Of a DNA stretch of 64,000 nucleotides, positions 51,610-64,000 are shown one piece after another (positions within the stretch are counted from its first letter, which is position 1; each line of letters begins with the position of its first letter). A program made the position numbers and the translations under genes. Source of the stretch: Pseudomonadota bacterium (GTDB lineage: Bacteria > Pseudomonadota > Alphaproteobacteria > Acetobacterales > Acetobacteraceae); NCBI GenBank assembly GCA_021845595.1, contig JAJZVV010000011.1, positions 31,048 through 95,047 of the forward strand. Direction: 5' to 3'. The notes beneath the pieces were generated by a model, which was not told the origin of the DNA, ran no database searches, and was given only the letters and a program-made list of their open reading frames with translations.

Positions 51610-52863
51610 TCAGGCTGCGGCCGTCTGAGCCGGGGCGGCCTCCCAGACGATGCGCCCGGCGGCGCCGCAGCCGCTGCAGACCGGTTGCCAGTGCGCATGC
51701 TCCAGGCCGCAGGCGGCGCAGCGCCAGGCCGGGTCGGGCTCGGCCGTCGCGGCGTGGCGCAGCGCGTCGCGCACCGCCGGGCTGGGCCCGTGCTCGGCCT
51801 CCTCGATATCGGCGATCAGCATCCAGACCCGGCGCTGATTGAGCGTCTGGCGTGCGGCCTCGGCGTGGCGCCGCGCCTCGCCGGTGAGCCCCGCCGCCAG
51901 GGCCGCGCGGGCGAGCAGCAGATGGCTCTCCGGCTCGGCGCTGGTTTCGGCGAGGAAAGTCTCGGCCGCGCGCAGCCGGGCCAGCCCGGTGCCGGTGCCG
52001 GCGAGCGCGGCCTCGGCGATGTCCGGGTGGGGCGCCAGGCGCCAGGCCTGGCGCAGCACGCGCCGTGCGCGCCGCGGGTGGGAAGCGGCTTCGAGCCGGG
52101 TGGCGTACGCCAGCGCCGCCGCGGTCAGCTTGGGATCGGCCTCCCAGGCACGTCGGGCGAGCCGGAGCGCCTCTGCCGGGTCCGGCTCGGCGGCGGCGGC
52201 GGCGGCGGCGAAGGCGGCGCGCGGCGTCTCCGGGCCGGCCAGGAGCAGCGCCTCCTTCCAGTTGCCGGTGCGCACCGCCAGCCGCGCACGCTCCTCCCGC
52301 AGCCAGGCGGCGCCGGGATGGGCGGCCTCGGCGCGCCGGGCGAGCGCGGCGGCTTCGCTCCAGTCCCGCCTTGCCATCGCCATCTGCAGCAGCCCGCGCA
52401 GGCCGAGCAGAGGCGCGTCGCGATGCGCGGCGAGGAGGCGGAAAATCGCGTCGGCCTCGTCCTCCCGTCCGGCGAGCCGGCCGGCCTGGGCGGCGAGCAG
52501 CAGGGTCTGCGGCGTGTCGCCCAGCGCGCGGCGCGCCCGTGCGCTCTCCCGGCGGGCGCCAGCCGCTTCGCCGGCAGCGAGCGCCACCAGGGCGCGGGTC
52601 ACCGCCACGTCGCCCTGCCGCCGCCGCACCCCGGCGCGCCAGCGCCGCAGCCGTCGCGGCAGGGTGAGCAGGATGCCGGTCAGGCGCAGCACCCCGTAGC
52701 TGACGCCGATCAACAGCAGCAGTGCCAGCGCCGCCACGGCGGTCGGTGCTTCGATGCCGAGCCCGCCGAACTCGATGGCCACGTGCCCGGGCAGGGTCGC
52801 GACCTTCCAGGCCAGCCCGACCGCCAGCACGGCGGCGAGCAAGGCGAGCAGAACCCGCCGCAT
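51610..52863 (-). CDS. hemY: HemY-like TPR membrane protein
   Basis: A 417-aa protein of the HemY family. Two N-terminal TM helices (about 3-20 and 42-62) are followed by TPR-like repeats (about 90-360) and a C-terminal zinc ribbon with C382, C385, C396 and C399 (WRCAACGLEH...CSGCG). It is not the protoporphyrinogen oxidase that shares the name; its role in heme biosynthesis or envelope assembly is unclear. The start overlaps the mic60 stop (TGATG). Confidence 0.9.
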   Translation of the reverse strand: MRRVLLALLAAVLAVGLAWKVATLPGHVAIEFGGLGIEAPTAVAALALLLLIGVSYGVLRLTGILLTLPRRLRRWRAGVRRRQGDVAVTRALVALAAGEAAGARRESARARRALGDTPQTLLLAAQAGRLAGREDEADAIFRLLAAHRDAPLLGLRGLLQMAMARRDWSEAAALARRAEAAHPGAAWLREERARLAVRTGNWKEALLLAGPETPRAAFAAAAAAAEPDPAEALRLARRAWEADPKLTAAALAYATRLEAASHPRRARRVLRQAWRLAPHPDIAEAALAGTGTGLARLRAAETFLAETSAEPESHLLLARAALAAGLTGEARRHAEAARQTLNQRRVWMLIADIEEAEHGPSPAVRDALRHAATAEPDPAWRCAACGLEHAHWQPVCSGCGAAGRIVWEAAPAQTAAA

Positions 52864-53939
52864 CAGGCCCTCGGCGCCAGGTTGGTCAGCGCGGCGCGGG
52901 CGGCCAGCAGGGCCTCCGCGTCGGCGCGCCAGGCCGCGAAAGCCTGGACCGGCTTGCCGTCCAGATGGGCGATCGTCGCCACCGCGCCGGCCACATCGCC
53001 GGCGGCCAGCGTCACCCGGGCGCGGGCGATCACCGCCTCGGTGCTGTCCCCCAGGATCACCTCGTCGCCGCGGCGAACCGTGACCAGCGCCTTCAAGCGC
53101 GTCAGCATCGCCTGCCAGAACGAAAGCCCAGCCGTTTCCGGCGTGCTTACCGCCTCGGCCGCGCGCGCCGCGGCGGCGAAGCCGAGCCGCAGCGCCGCCT
53201 CGGTCGGCGGCCGCGTGCTGGCGAACCGGGCCAGCGCGGGCGGCGCGCCTTCGATCTCGCCGAGCGGTTCGCCCGCTTGCAGCGCGATGCCGGCGATGGC
53301 AAGGCGGGCCAGGCGCAGCGCGCGCTCCGCCGCGGCCGGGGCCGGGTGTGGCTCGGCGGCCTGCGCGGCCAGGTGTTCGGCCGCGCCGACGCGCGTCTCC
53401 GTTGCGTCCAGCCGCCGGTTGATCGCCGTTCCGAGCGCTTCGAGGCGCGCGGCGAGATCATTCTCCGATGTTTCGATCTGGCCCGTCTGATGGGCGAGGG
53501 TCTCGATCCGCTTGCCGAGTTCCGCGGTCTCACCGCCGCCGGTGGGCGCGGCATGCGCCTGCTGTTCGAGTGCATCGAGCCGGGTCTGCAGCGGTCCCAG
53601 GTCCGGCGCTGCACGCTGCTCGAGCGTGGCCAGCCGCTGGTCCAGCGACCGGACGGCGCGCGTCAACTCGACGAGGCGGGGGTCCTCAGCCGGCGCCGGA
53701 GCGCGCCCGGCCAGCAGGCCGCCGAGCGGGTGCAGCCAGACATAGACCACGGCGACGAGGAGGATGATGACGCCGAGGCCGAACAGCAGCGGCAGTGGAT
53801 CGAACCGGCGCGCCGCCGGCGGCTGCGGCTCATGCGAGTCTCGTGGCGCCGTGGCCGTCGAGTCCGCGGGCGGAGGCGGCAGCGCCATCGGGCCAAGGGG
53901 CGTCGTCTTGGGCGTCGTCGGGTCTTCGGGGTCGGTCAT
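52863..53939 (-). CDS. mic60: Mic60 (mitofilin) homologue
   Basis: A 358-aa inner-membrane protein: Pro-rich N-terminus, one TM helix (about 49-69), coiled coil (about 85-190) and a C-terminal mitofilin-like domain (about 200-358; AALRLGFAAAARAAEAV...FWQAMLTRLKALVTVRRGDE). Alphaproteobacterial Mic60 lies between hemD and hemY and can bend membranes as its mitochondrial descendant does at cristae. ATG 53939 overlaps the hemD stop by four bases and its stop overlaps hemY. Confidence 0.88.
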   Translation of the reverse strand: MTDPEDPTTPKTTPLGPMALPPPPADSTATAPRDSHEPQPPAARRFDPLPLLFGLGVIILLVAVVYVWLHPLGGLLAGRAPAPAEDPRLVELTRAVRSLDQRLATLEQRAAPDLGPLQTRLDALEQQAHAAPTGGGETAELGKRIETLAHQTGQIETSENDLAARLEALGTAINRRLDATETRVGAAEHLAAQAAEPHPAPAAAERALRLARLAIAGIALQAGEPLGEIEGAPPALARFASTRPPTEAALRLGFAAAARAAEAVSTPETAGLSFWQAMLTRLKALVTVRRGDEVILGDSTEAVIARARVTLAAGDVAGAVATIAHLDGKPVQAFAAWRADAEALLAARAALTNLAPRA

Positions 53940-54664
53940 GCGAGGAGGGCCAATAACTCGTCGTGGTTTGGGTGCAGTGCGACACGGACGCGCCGGAAGG
54001 GCAAGGGGGCAAGCGCTGCGGCAGTTCGCGCACTGATCGCAAGTGCTTCTGTGGCCTTCAACCGGAAGGAGAGCTCAGAGTCGGCGCACAGACGGACGAA
54101 GCCCTCGGCAGTGGCGGCGGAGAAGAACATCGCCGCGCGCACACGCTCCTCAGCCAGCGCCAGGCGTGCCGCGTCGGGCAGCGCGGCCACGGCGAGGGCG
54201 GCGTAGACCTCCCGGCGGAGGACCGTGAAGCCGCGCCGGGCGAGATCGGCGGCGAGATCCGTGCCCTGACCCTGCCCGACGGCCAGCAGCAGCGGTCCGC
54301 CGCCGGGCGTGCAGGTGCGCTCGGCGAGTGCGGCCAGCGCGGCGGCGTCGGCGGCGGCGCTAAGCACGTGCGCATGGCCGGCCCTGCGCGCGCGCGCCGC
54401 GGTGGCATCGCCCACGGCGAGCAGGGGCACGGCGTGACAGGCCTGCGCGAGGGTGGCGATCGCGTGACCGCTGGTGACGAGTATCGCCTGCAACCCGTCC
54501 ACGGGCGGCAGCGCCGCCGGCACGGCGCGGATCTCGAGCAGCGGGGCGATGATCGGCCGGAACCCGCGTGCGGCGACCCGCGCTGCGGTCTCCTCGGCCG
54601 CCTTCTGTGGCCGCGTGATCAGCACGCCATCGGCCTTGGTCTCGCTGCCAGCGCCGCCAGCCAT
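53936..54664 (-). CDS. hemD: Uroporphyrinogen-III synthase
   Basis: Cyclises hydroxymethylbilane to uroporphyrinogen III. About 242 aa from ATG 54664; an in-frame TTG at 54679 would overlap the hemC end. Sequence is poorly conserved in this family, but [32 protein letters not shown], the cleft residues [13 protein letters not shown] and the C-terminal [18 protein letters not shown] fit. It is the gene after hemC in the operon hemC-hemD-mic60-hemY. Confidence 0.88.
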   Translation of the reverse strand: MAGGAGSETKADGVLITRPQKAAEETAARVAARGFRPIIAPLLEIRAVPAALPPVDGLQAILVTSGHAIATLAQACHAVPLLAVGDATAARARRAGHAHVLSAAADAAALAALAERTCTPGGGPLLLAVGQGQGTDLAADLARRGFTVLRREVYAALAVAALPDAARLALAEERVRAAMFFSAATAEGFVRLCADSELSFRLKATEALAISARTAAALAPLPFRRVRVALHPNHDELLALLA

Positions 54665-54671
54665 GGCGGCC

Positions 54672-55664
54672 TCAGGCAAAGATGTCGCCGGGGCTGTCGG
54701 CGCGCAGGCTGGCGCCCAGCTCGGCCCCGATGCGCGCCGCGTCGGCGGCCGGTCCGCGCAGGCTGCGCCGGAGCAGGAAGGACCCGTCGGCGCGGGCGAC
54801 CAGGCCGATCAGGTCGAGCGTGCCGTCCGCCAGCAGGCGCGCATAGCCGCCGATCGGGGTGCGGCAGGAGCCGTCGAGGCTGCCGAGCAGCGCCCGCTCG
54901 GCGGCGGCGACGGCACGCGCCTCGGTATCCTCGATCCCCGCGAGCAGTTCGCGCAGCTCGATATCATCCGCGCGCACGGTGACACCGACGATGCCCTGGC
55001 CGGCGGCCGGCACCATGGTCTCCGGCCCCAGGACGACGCTCGCGCGTTCCGCCAGGCCGAGCCGGCGCAGCCCGGCCAGCGCCAGCAGCGTCGCCGCGCA
55101 CTGACCCTCGCCGAGCCGGTCGAGCCGGGTCTGGACGTTGCCGCGCAGCATGGTGATGGCGAGGTCCGGCCGCCGGTGCAGCAGCTGCGCCTGCCGGCGC
55201 ACCGAGGCGGTGCCGATCCGTGCCCCGGGCGGCAGCGCGGCGAACGGATCCGCCGGGTCCGGCGCGGCGGCGTCGGCGGGCAGGATCAGCGCGTCCCGCG
55301 CATCCTCGCGGGTGAGGGTGCAGGCCAGCACGATGCCGTCGGGCAGTTCGGTCTCGAGGTCCTTGAGGCTGTGCACCGCGAAATCGATGCGGCCATCGGC
55401 CAGCGCCTCGTGGATCTCCTTGGCGAACAGCCCCTTGCCGCCGATGTCGGCGAGCCGCCGGTCCTGCACCGCATCGCCGGTGGTGCGGATCGCGTGCTCC
55501 TCGAACACGTCGAGGCTGCGCAGCACCGGGCAGAACCCGCGCAGCACGGCGAGGAAGGCACTGGTCTGCGTTCGCGCCAGGGGCGAGCCGCGGGTGCCGA
55601 CGCGCAGCGGCAGTTCGCGTGCGTGCGGCTTGACCGAACCGGGATGGGGGGGCGCGCGTTCCAT
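54672..55664 (-). CDS. hemC: Hydroxymethylbilane synthase (porphobilinogen deaminase)
   Basis: Links four porphobilinogens into hydroxymethylbilane on a dipyrromethane cofactor attached to Cys (C267 in [15 protein letters not shown]). The 330-aa protein shows [13 protein letters not shown] at the N-terminus, [18 protein letters not shown] with the catalytic Asp region, and [15 protein letters not shown] 55664. It is the first gene of the heme operon and divergent from tsaD, 45 nt away, a common alphaproteobacterial arrangement. Confidence 0.96.
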   Translation of the reverse strand: MERAPPHPGSVKPHARELPLRVGTRGSPLARTQTSAFLAVLRGFCPVLRSLDVFEEHAIRTTGDAVQDRRLADIGGKGLFAKEIHEALADGRIDFAVHSLKDLETELPDGIVLACTLTREDARDALILPADAAAPDPADPFAALPPGARIGTASVRRQAQLLHRRPDLAITMLRGNVQTRLDRLGEGQCAATLLALAGLRRLGLAERASVVLGPETMVPAAGQGIVGVTVRADDIELRELLAGIEDTEARAVAAAERALLGSLDGSCRTPIGGYARLLADGTLDLIGLVARADGSFLLRRSLRGPAADAARIGAELGASLRADSPGDIFA

Positions 55665-56793
55665 CGCCGCGTCGTAGTATCGCCGGCACGGAAAGGAAAG
55701 ACGCCGCCCATGCACGAACGCCCCCGCGATCCGTCCGGCCCGGTGCTGGGCATCGAAACCTCGTGCGACGAGACCGCCGCGGCGGTGCTCGATGCGGACG
55801 GGCGGATTCTGGCCGAAGCGGTGCTGAGCCAGCTCGCCGAGCACGCCCGCTTCGGCGGCGTCGTGCCCGAGATCGCCGCCCGGGCCCATCTCGCCCATCT
55901 GCCCGCTATGGTCGGCTCGGTCCTGCGCGCGGCCGGGCTCAGCTGGGGCGATCTGGCGGCCGTCGCGGCCAGCGCCGGGCCGGGGCTGATCGGCGGGCTG
56001 ATCGTCGGCAGCGGCTTCGCCAAGGGCGCGGCGCTGGCGCGCGGCCTGCCCTTCGTCGCCGTCAACCATCTCGAGGCCCATGCGCTGACCGCGCGGCTGC
56101 CCGGCCTGCTCGGCGAGGCTTCGCCGGCGCCGGTCGCCTTTCCCTATCTGCTGCTGCTGATTTCTGGCGGCCACTGCCAGTGCGTCGCGGTCGAAGGGGT
56201 CGGACGCTATCACCGGCTCGGCGGCACGGTGGACGATGCGGTCGGCGAGGCGTTCGACAAGGCGGCGAAGCTGCTCGGCCTGCCCTGGCCCGGCGGGCCG
56301 GCGCTGGAGCGGCTGGCGGCGGCGGGCGACGCCACGCGCTTCGCCTTGCCGCGGCCGATGCTGGGGCGGGCGGGCTGCGATTTCAGCTTTTCGGGCCTGA
56401 AGACGGCGGTGGCCCAGCGCGTCGCCGCCTTCCCGCCCGGACCGCTGCCGCGCGCCGCCGCCGCCGACCTCGCCGCCGCGTTTCAGGCCGCGGTCGTGGC
56501 CGTGCTCGCCGACCGCCTGCGCAACGCGCTCGCCGCCTTCGCCGCGCGCTATCCTTCGCTGCCGCCCGGCCGGCGCCTTGCCGTGGCGGCCGGCGGCGTG
56601 GCGGCGAACGGCGCGATCCGCGCCGCGCTCGCCGGCGCGGCCGAGGCGGCGGGGTTCACGCTGGCGGTGCCGCCGGTGCGGCTCTGCACCGACAACGCGG
56701 TGATGGTCGCCTGGGCCGGGATCGAGCGGCTGCGCCTCGGCCTCGTCGACCCGCTCGATACCGCGCCGCGCCCGCGCTGGCCGCTGGAGGCGC

Positions 56794-59646
<2,853 letters not shown>

Positions 59647-59681
59647 GTGGGACACCCTGGACTGCGGTCGGTGGACATACT

Positions 59682-59696
59682 GTTCTGCACCTGTTC
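59682..59696. promoter_or_regulatory. LexA (SOS) box between uvrA and ssb
   Basis: GTTCTGCACCTGTTC is an exact match to the alphaproteobacterial LexA operator GTTC-N7-GTTC. It lies 36 nt before the uvrA ATG and 159 nt before ssb, in the only intergenic region for either gene. Confidence 0.85.
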
Positions 59697-59781
59697 CTGC
59701 AAGCCGGCACCCCCGGCGCTCGCGCCGGTCGTCGCCCACCCGGCCGTTGCCCGCCCGGTCGCGCCCCCCTGAAGCGGCAGC

Positions 59782-59811
59782 TTGGCGCGGCGGCGGGCAA
59801 AGTTCTAGGAT
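59782..59811 (+). promoter_or_regulatory. Possible sigma-70 promoter of ssb
   Basis: TTGGCG (59782-59787) and TAGGAT (59806-59811) are separated by 18 nt and lie 44 nt upstream of the ssb ATG. Each hexamer is only a fair match to TTGACA/TATAAT. Confidence 0.45.
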
Positions 59812-59854
59812 GATCGTCCAGCGCAATCAGGACGAGCAAACAGGTGGGCAGGCC

Positions 59855-60364
59855 ATGGCCGGAAGCGTGAACAAGGTGATTCTGATCGGGAATCTGGGTC
59901 GCGATCCGGAAGTGCGCAACACGCAGGACGGGACCAAGATCGTCCAGCTGTCCCTGGCCACGAGCGAGACCTGGAACGATCGGGCGAGCGGCGAGCGCAA
60001 GGAGCGCACCGAGTGGCACCGGGTCGTGATTTTCAACGACCGCATCGCCGAGGTCGCCGAGCGCTATCTGCGCAAGGGCAGCAAGGTCTATGCCGAGGGC
60101 GCGCTGCAGACGCGGAAATGGACCGACCAGTCCGGGCAGGAGAAATACACCACCGAAATCGTCATCGGCCGCTTCCGCGGTGAGCTGGTTCTGCTCGATC
60201 GCGCCGGGGAAGGCGGTGCCGAAGGCGCCCCGCCCCGCGAGCGGAGCGCGGGGGGGCGGCCGGCGGATCGCGGTGCCGCCGATCGCGCGTCGCCGGGCCG
60301 CGCCGGGGGACAGAGCTGGGAGCCGCCGGCCGGCGGCGATCTCGACGACGATATCCCGTTCTGA
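59855..60364 (+). CDS. ssb: Single-stranded DNA-binding protein
   Basis: A 169-aa SSB with OB fold ([47 protein letters not shown]), a Gly/Arg/Ala-rich linker and the acidic tip DLDDDIPF that binds replication and repair partners. Start ATG 59855. It is divergent from uvrA and shares its upstream region with the LexA box, so SOS control of ssb is possible. Confidence 0.97.
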   Translation: MAGSVNKVILIGNLGRDPEVRNTQDGTKIVQLSLATSETWNDRASGERKERTEWHRVVIFNDRIAEVAERYLRKGSKVYAEGALQTRKWTDQSGQEKYTTEIVIGRFRGELVLLDRAGEGGAEGAPPRERSAGGRPADRGAADRASPGRAGGQSWEPPAGGDLDDDIPF

Positions 60365-60369
60365 ACGGG

Positions 60370-61464
60370 TCAGACGTTGAATCGGAACAGCATCACGTCG
60401 CCGTCGCGGACGACGTAATCGCGGCCCTCGATGCGCAGCTTGCCGGCCTCGCGCGCGCCCGCCTCGCCCTTGCCGGCGATGTAGTCGTCATAGCCGATGG
60501 TCTCGGCGGCGATGAAGCCGCGCTCGAAATCGCCGTGGATCGCGCCGGCGGCCTGTGGCGCGCGCGTGCCGGCGGTGATCGTCCAGGCGCGGGTTTCCTT
60601 GGGCCCGACGGTGAAGAACGTGATCAGGCCGAGCAGCCCGTAGCCGGCCCGGATCACCCGGTCCAGGCCGGAATCGGTGAGGCCGAGCCCGTCGAGGAAC
60701 TCGCGCCGGTCGGCTTCGGGCAGCTGGCTCACCTCGGCCTCGATCGCAGCCGAAACGACGACGGCCCGGGCCCCTTCGGCGGCTGCGCGGGCGGTGACGG
60801 CGGCGGTGGCGTCATTGCCGGTGGCGGCATCGGCTTCGGCGACGTTGCAGACGTAGAGAACCGGCTTGGCGGTGAGCAGGTCGAGCCGGCGGGCGGCCTC
60901 CGCCTCCGCCGGCGGGATCGCCGTGCGCGCCGGCCGGCCCTCCTGCAGGGCGGCGATGATCGGTTCGATCAGCGCCGCCTGCGCCGCCGCCTCGCGGTCG
61001 CCACCGCGCCCGCGCTTGACCAGCGCCGGCAGCCGCTTCTCCAGGCTGTCGAGGTCGGCGAGCATCAACTCGGTCTCGACGATTTCCGCATCGCGCAGCG
61101 GATCGATGCCGCCCTCGACATGGGTGATGTCGGCATCCTCGAAGCAGCGCAGGACATGGATGATGGCGTCGACCTCGCGGATATGGGCGAGGAACTGGTT
61201 GCCGAGCCCCTCGCCGCGCGAGGCGCCGCGCACCAGGCCGGCGATATCGACGAACTCGAGGCTGGTCGGCAGGATTTTCGCCGATTTGCCGATCGCCGCC
61301 AGCGCCGCCAGGCGCGGGTCGGGCACCGCGACGCGGCCGACATTCGGCTCGATGGTGCAGAACGGGTAGTTCGCCGCCTGCGCCGCGGCGGTCGCGGTCA
61401 GTGCGTTGAACAGCGTCGATTTGCCGACATTGGGCAGGCCGACGATGCCGCAATTGAAGCCCAT
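60370..61464 (-). CDS. ychF: Ribosome-binding ATPase YchF
   Basis: A 364-aa Obg-family P-loop NTPase that prefers ATP and binds ribosomes. G1 is [15 protein letters not shown] and G3 [21 protein letters not shown] coiled-coil region follows and a TGS domain closes the protein ([15 protein letters not shown]...[10 protein letters not shown]). ATG 61464. Third gene of rplY-pth-ychF, 12 nt after pth. Confidence 0.97.
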   Translation of the reverse strand: MGFNCGIVGLPNVGKSTLFNALTATAAAQAANYPFCTIEPNVGRVAVPDPRLAALAAIGKSAKILPTSLEFVDIAGLVRGASRGEGLGNQFLAHIREVDAIIHVLRCFEDADITHVEGGIDPLRDAEIVETELMLADLDSLEKRLPALVKRGRGGDREAAAQAALIEPIIAALQEGRPARTAIPPAEAEAARRLDLLTAKPVLYVCNVAEADAATGNDATAAVTARAAAEGARAVVVSAAIEAEVSQLPEADRREFLDGLGLTDSGLDRVIRAGYGLLGLITFFTVGPKETRAWTITAGTRAPQAAGAIHGDFERGFIAAETIGYDDYIAGKGEAGAREAGKLRIEGRDYVVRDGDVMLFRFNV

Positions 61465-61476
61465 CTCGCGGGAGTC

Positions 61477-62043
61477 CTATGTCAGGAGGGCGATTTTCGT
61501 CATGCACGCCTCGTGCTGGCCGGCGGCGAGCAAGGGCGCGGCCTCGGCGAGGGCGTCGAGCAGCGGCAGCAGCCAGTCCAGATCCACCTTGGCGAAGTCG
61601 CCGAGCACGTGTCCGAGGACGCGCTCCTTGACGCCGGGATGGCCGATGCCGAGGCGCACGCGCCAATAGTCCGGCGTGCCGAGATGGCGGTCCATGCTGC
61701 GCAGCCCGTTATGCCCGGCGGCGCCGCCGCCGCGCTTGATGCGCAGCTTGCCGGGCGCGAGGTCCAACTCGTCATGGAAGGCGGTGATGGAATCGGGCGG
61801 GATGCGGTAGAACGCCGCCGCCGGCTGCACGCTCTCGCCCGAATCGTTCATGTAGGTCGCCGGCTTCAGCGCCAGGACCCGGTGCCCGTCGATGACGCCC
61901 TCGGCGACGCTGCCCTTGAAGCGGCTCCGCCACGGCGAGAAGCGGTGGCGGAGCGCGATGGTGTCCAGCGCCATGAACCCGATATTGTGCCGCTGGCGAG
62001 CGTGGTTGGGCCCGGGATTGCCGAGCCCGACCCAGAGCTGCAT
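61477..62043 (-). CDS. pth: Peptidyl-tRNA hydrolase
   Basis: Releases tRNA from drop-off peptidyl-tRNA. The 188-aa protein shows WVGLGNPGPNHARQRHNIGF with catalytic H19 and N9, FHDELDLAPGKLRIKRGGGAAGHNG, and RLGIGHPG. ATG 62043; a GTG directly before it is also in frame. The gap to rplY is 23 nt. Confidence 0.96.
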   Translation of the reverse strand: MQLWVGLGNPGPNHARQRHNIGFMALDTIALRHRFSPWRSRFKGSVAEGVIDGHRVLALKPATYMNDSGESVQPAAAFYRIPPDSITAFHDELDLAPGKLRIKRGGGAAGHNGLRSMDRHLGTPDYWRVRLGIGHPGVKERVLGHVLGDFAKVDLDWLLPLLDALAEAAPLLAAGQHEACMTKIALLT

Positions 62044-62066
62044 CACACCGCCTCCGGAACGAAGGC

Positions 62067-62780
62067 TCAGCCCTTCTTGCCAGCCGCCTTGGCGGGAGCG
62101 GGTTTCGCGGCAGGGGCCTTGGCCGGAGCGGCTCCCTTCGCCGGTGCGGCGCCCTTGGCCGGCGCCGCCGCAACCGCGGAGGGCGCCGCCGTCTCGGCCG
62201 CGGCTTCGGCCATCTTGGTCGGAGCGGCGACGGAGCCGATGACGAAGTCGCGATCGACGATGGTCGGGCGGAGCCCCTCGGTGCCCTTGAGATCCGACCA
62301 GCGGATGTTGTCGTTGATGTCGAGCGGGCCGAGATCGGCGGTGAAGAATTCCGGCACGTGGTCGGGATCGGCGAGGACCTCGACGGCGTGGCGGACGACG
62401 TTCAGCACGCCGCCACGCTTCAGGCCCGGGCTCGTCCCCTCATTGATGAAATGCACGGCCACCGCGATCCGGACCGGCTCGCCCGGGGCGAGGCGCTGGA
62501 AATCGACATGCTCCGGTGCGTCGGTGACGGGGTGGAACTGGACGGCGCGGATCAGCGCCCGCGTCGATTCGCCGCCCACGGCGATCTCATACAGGCGCGA
62601 CCGCCAGCCGGGGCGATGGATCTCGCGGAGGATGCTGCGCGGATCGAGCGCGATCAGGCTGGGGGCGGCCTTCGCCCCATAAATGACGGCGGGAACCAGC
62701 CCCGCTCGCCGCGTCGCACGCGCCGCCCCCTTACCGGCCCGCTCGCGCGCCGCGGCCTCGATGTTCACGAAATTGGCCAT
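62067..62780 (-). CDS. rplY: 50S ribosomal protein bL25 (Ctc type)
   Basis: A 237-aa bL25/Ctc protein that binds 5S rRNA. The bL25 domain (1-95; [24 protein letters not shown]) is followed by the TL5/Ctc C-terminal domain (96-190) and an Ala/Lys/Pro-rich tail of about 45 residues with repeated AAPAKG units, unusually long. ATG 62780 with AGGAG upstream. First gene of rplY-pth-ychF. Confidence 0.95.
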   Translation of the reverse strand: MANFVNIEAAARERAGKGAARATRRAGLVPAVIYGAKAAPSLIALDPRSILREIHRPGWRSRLYEIAVGGESTRALIRAVQFHPVTDAPEHVDFQRLAPGEPVRIAVAVHFINEGTSPGLKRGGVLNVVRHAVEVLADPDHVPEFFTADLGPLDINDNIRWSDLKGTEGLRPTIVDRDFVIGSVAAPTKMAEAAAETAAPSAVAAAPAKGAAPAKGAAPAKAPAAKPAPAKAAGKKG

Positions 62781-62806
62781 GGTGTGCTCCTGCAGGAAAA
62801 TGCAAA

Positions 62807-62830
62807 CGCCGGCCTCCAGGGGTGCCGGCG
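62807..62830 (-). terminator. Hairpin with T-rich tail in the rplY leader
   Basis: On the minus strand CGCCGGC and GCCGGCG pair over a 10-nt loop, followed by TTTGCATTTT. It lies between the NUDIX gene and rplY. It could end the NUDIX transcript or act in the rplY 5' leader as an attenuator; the sequence does not decide. Confidence 0.5.
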
Positions 62831-62896
62831 CAGCGGCGGCTTTAGCCGATCGGCGGCGAAAGGGCAATGTCCCGCGCGGCTGGCGCGGCTGGCCAT

Positions 62897-63355
62897 TCAG
62901 GGCGGCGCCGCAGCGCCGATCACGGTGCGTGCTGCGGCGATGACGCGGCGTGTTTCGCTCCAGAGCGCGTAGGTCTCGAGCTGCTCGAAGGGCGCCCACG
63001 CGGTCGCGCCCGCGTCGGCGCCGGCGACCGGCTCGCCGCCCTGCCAGCGGGCGGCGAAATCGAGGATGGTGTAGTGGTATTCGATGCGGCCTTCGGTGTC
63101 GCGGTGGATGCTGTCGGCGTGGGCGACGAGGGTGAGATCGCCCACGGTGAGGCCGGTCTCCTCGAGCAATTCCCGTCGCGCCGCGTCGATCGCGGTCTCG
63201 CCGAGTTCCTGTGCCCCGCCGGGAAGGCTCCACGAGCCCATCGCCGGCGGCCGGCCGCGCCGGATCAGCAGGACCGCGTCCTGGCGCAGCACGACGATGC
63301 CGATCCCGACCATCGGCCGCGCGGGATAGCTCCGCTCGGGCGATGGTTCGCTCAT
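62897..63355 (-). CDS. NUDIX hydrolase
   Basis: A 152-aa NUDIX-fold protein with the complete Nudix box GX5EX7REUXEEXGU, here G...E...[10 protein letters not shown] in the segment [18 protein letters not shown]. It hydrolyses some nucleoside diphosphate derivative; the N-terminal [22 protein letters not shown] is like the MutT/ADP-ribose group but substrate is not decidable. ATG 63355 overlaps the DUF4340 stop. Confidence 0.9.
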   Translation of the reverse strand: MSEPSPERSYPARPMVGIGIVVLRQDAVLLIRRGRPPAMGSWSLPGGAQELGETAIDAARRELLEETGLTVGDLTLVAHADSIHRDTEGRIEYHYTILDFAARWQGGEPVAGADAGATAWAPFEQLETYALWSETRRVIAAARTVIGAAAPP

Positions 63356-64000
63356 CGGCTACGGCCGGCCGGCGGCGGCATCGGCGGCGGCGCGGGGGCG
63401 GCGGGCGGCGGACCATGGGGGGCGGCGCGCGCTTTGAGGTCGTCGAGCGTCGGGGCAAAGCCGCTCTCCTTCCATGCCCCGATCTGATAGGCCCACTGGC
63501 TGAGAACCCGGTTCAGCCGCTCGGCCTCGGCGGTGTTGCTGCCGCTCGCGGTGGCGCTGATCCAGAGCGCGGCCGAGGGCGGCGGGGCGTCCTCGGCGCG
63601 CTTCTCGCCCGGCGCGGGCTTCGGCGGCGGCACCGTGTTCAGGGCCAGGGTCAGGGTGACCCCGTCGGTCGTCGTCACCACGGTTGTGGCGAGCGCCTCG
63701 CCCGGCATCTGCGCGCGCGGCCGGACATCCGAGAAGCTGACGAATTCCAGCGCCCGGCCGACCTGCTCCAGGGCGCCCTGTTCGAGCGGCGGATGCTCGG
63801 CCGGCTCGGTGAGGGTCATCGCGTCGCCCTTGCGGGCGAAGGCGAGATGCTGGTCGCCGCGGGTCACGGCGACGGTGGCGATCCGGTCATGGGTGATGTT
63901 GAACAGGTCGTGATCGATCCAGGATTGCGGGTCGGCGTCCGCGTCCAGCCGCCCTTCGGCCAGCCAGGACTGCGCTTCGCCCGGGCGGCGGACATAGATC
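63352..64000 (-). CDS. DUF4340 domain protein, C-terminal part (cut by window edge)
   Basis: The reading frame is open to the right end of the window, so only the last 215 residues are seen and the start is missing. [34 protein letters not shown] fits the DUF4340 pattern, found in proteins that partner GldG-type ABC export components. A Pro/Ala-rich tail ends the protein. The stop overlaps the NUDIX start, so they share an operon. Confidence 0.75.
   Translation of the reverse strand, partial: IYVRRPGEAQSWLAEGRLDADADPQSWIDHDLFNITHDRIATVAVTRGDQHLAFARKGDAMTLTEPAEHPPLEQGALEQVGRALEFVSFSDVRPRAQMPGEALATTVVTTTDGVTLTLALNTVPPPKPAPGEKRAEDAPPPSAALWISATASGSNTAEAERLNRVLSQWAYQIGAWKESGFAPTLDDLKARAAPHGPPPAAPAPPPMPPPAGRSR

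Noticed and set aside
51610-52863. Protoporphyrinogen oxidase HemY
   Set aside because: No FAD-binding Rossmann motif; TM helices, TPRs and a zinc ribbon show it is the other family named HemY.

Overview
The window is a GC-rich, gene-dense bacterial chromosome segment with about 58 protein-coding genes and no rRNA, tRNA, transposase or CRISPR array that I could see. Several things point to an alphaproteobacterium. These are the aroQ-accB-accC and rplY-pth-ychF operons, hemC divergent from tsaD, a hemD-mic60-hemY string with a mitofilin (Mic60) homologue, a ChpT-type phosphotransferase, DUF1178/DUF1467/DUF3553 proteins, and a GTTC-N7-GTTC LexA box between uvrA and ssb. The general gene set and a Hint-domain surface protein suggest Rhodospirillales, perhaps Acetobacteraceae; that family-level placement is inference only.

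Layout. 1-252: two tandem copies of a 126-bp double-hairpin repeat that supplies the accC stop codon. 250-3413 (-): accC, accB, aroQ and a secreted pentapeptide-repeat protein. 3435-5316 (+): thiS, thiG, TauE/SafE permease. 5330-11393 (-): tldD, ctaA and a very large two-domain glycosyltransferase. 11696-14699 (+): a three-gene adaptor/permease/ATPase exporter. 14687-17895 (-): class II aldolase and a Hint-domain beta-helix protein. 18030-24614: VIT transporter, DUF1178, grxC, comF, a complex-I-assembly-type methyltransferase, a TPR/ATP-grasp protein, moaA, DUF3553 and a ChpT-like phosphotransferase. 24692-30166 (+): the chemotaxis-type operon cheA(REC)-cheW-cheY-cheB-cheR. 30305-36519: lactate permease, EAL protein, ahpC-ahpD, DUF1467 and an NDUFA9-like protein. 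36774-42779 (+): gltD-gltB. 42828-47779: a catabolic cluster (acyl-CoA dehydrogenase, aldehyde dehydrogenase, class III CoA-transferase, alpha/beta hydrolase). 47916-53939: TolA-like protein, DUF815 ATPase, yajC, sodB, squalene/phytoene-synthase-like protein, hemY and mic60. 53936-60364: hemD, hemC, tsaD, uvrA, ssb. 60370-64000 (-): ychF, pth, rplY, NUDIX hydrolase and a DUF4340 protein cut by the right edge.

How they work together. Most of the window is core metabolism and information processing: fatty acid, thiamine, heme, molybdopterin and glutamate synthesis, DNA repair and translation. The accessory content is the glycosyltransferase next to an exporter, the Hint protein, the ATP-grasp protein, the sensory operon with its adjacent ChpT paralogue, and the acyl-CoA cluster. 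The least explained items are the four-copy W/RxDL module between the two glycosyltransferase domains, the TPR/ATP-grasp protein, the acyl-CoA dehydrogenase that lacks the usual catalytic glutamate, the ChpT paralogue beside a CheA-REC hybrid, and the tandem 126-bp repeat. I did not find a clear defence island, prophage or other self-contained undescribed system.
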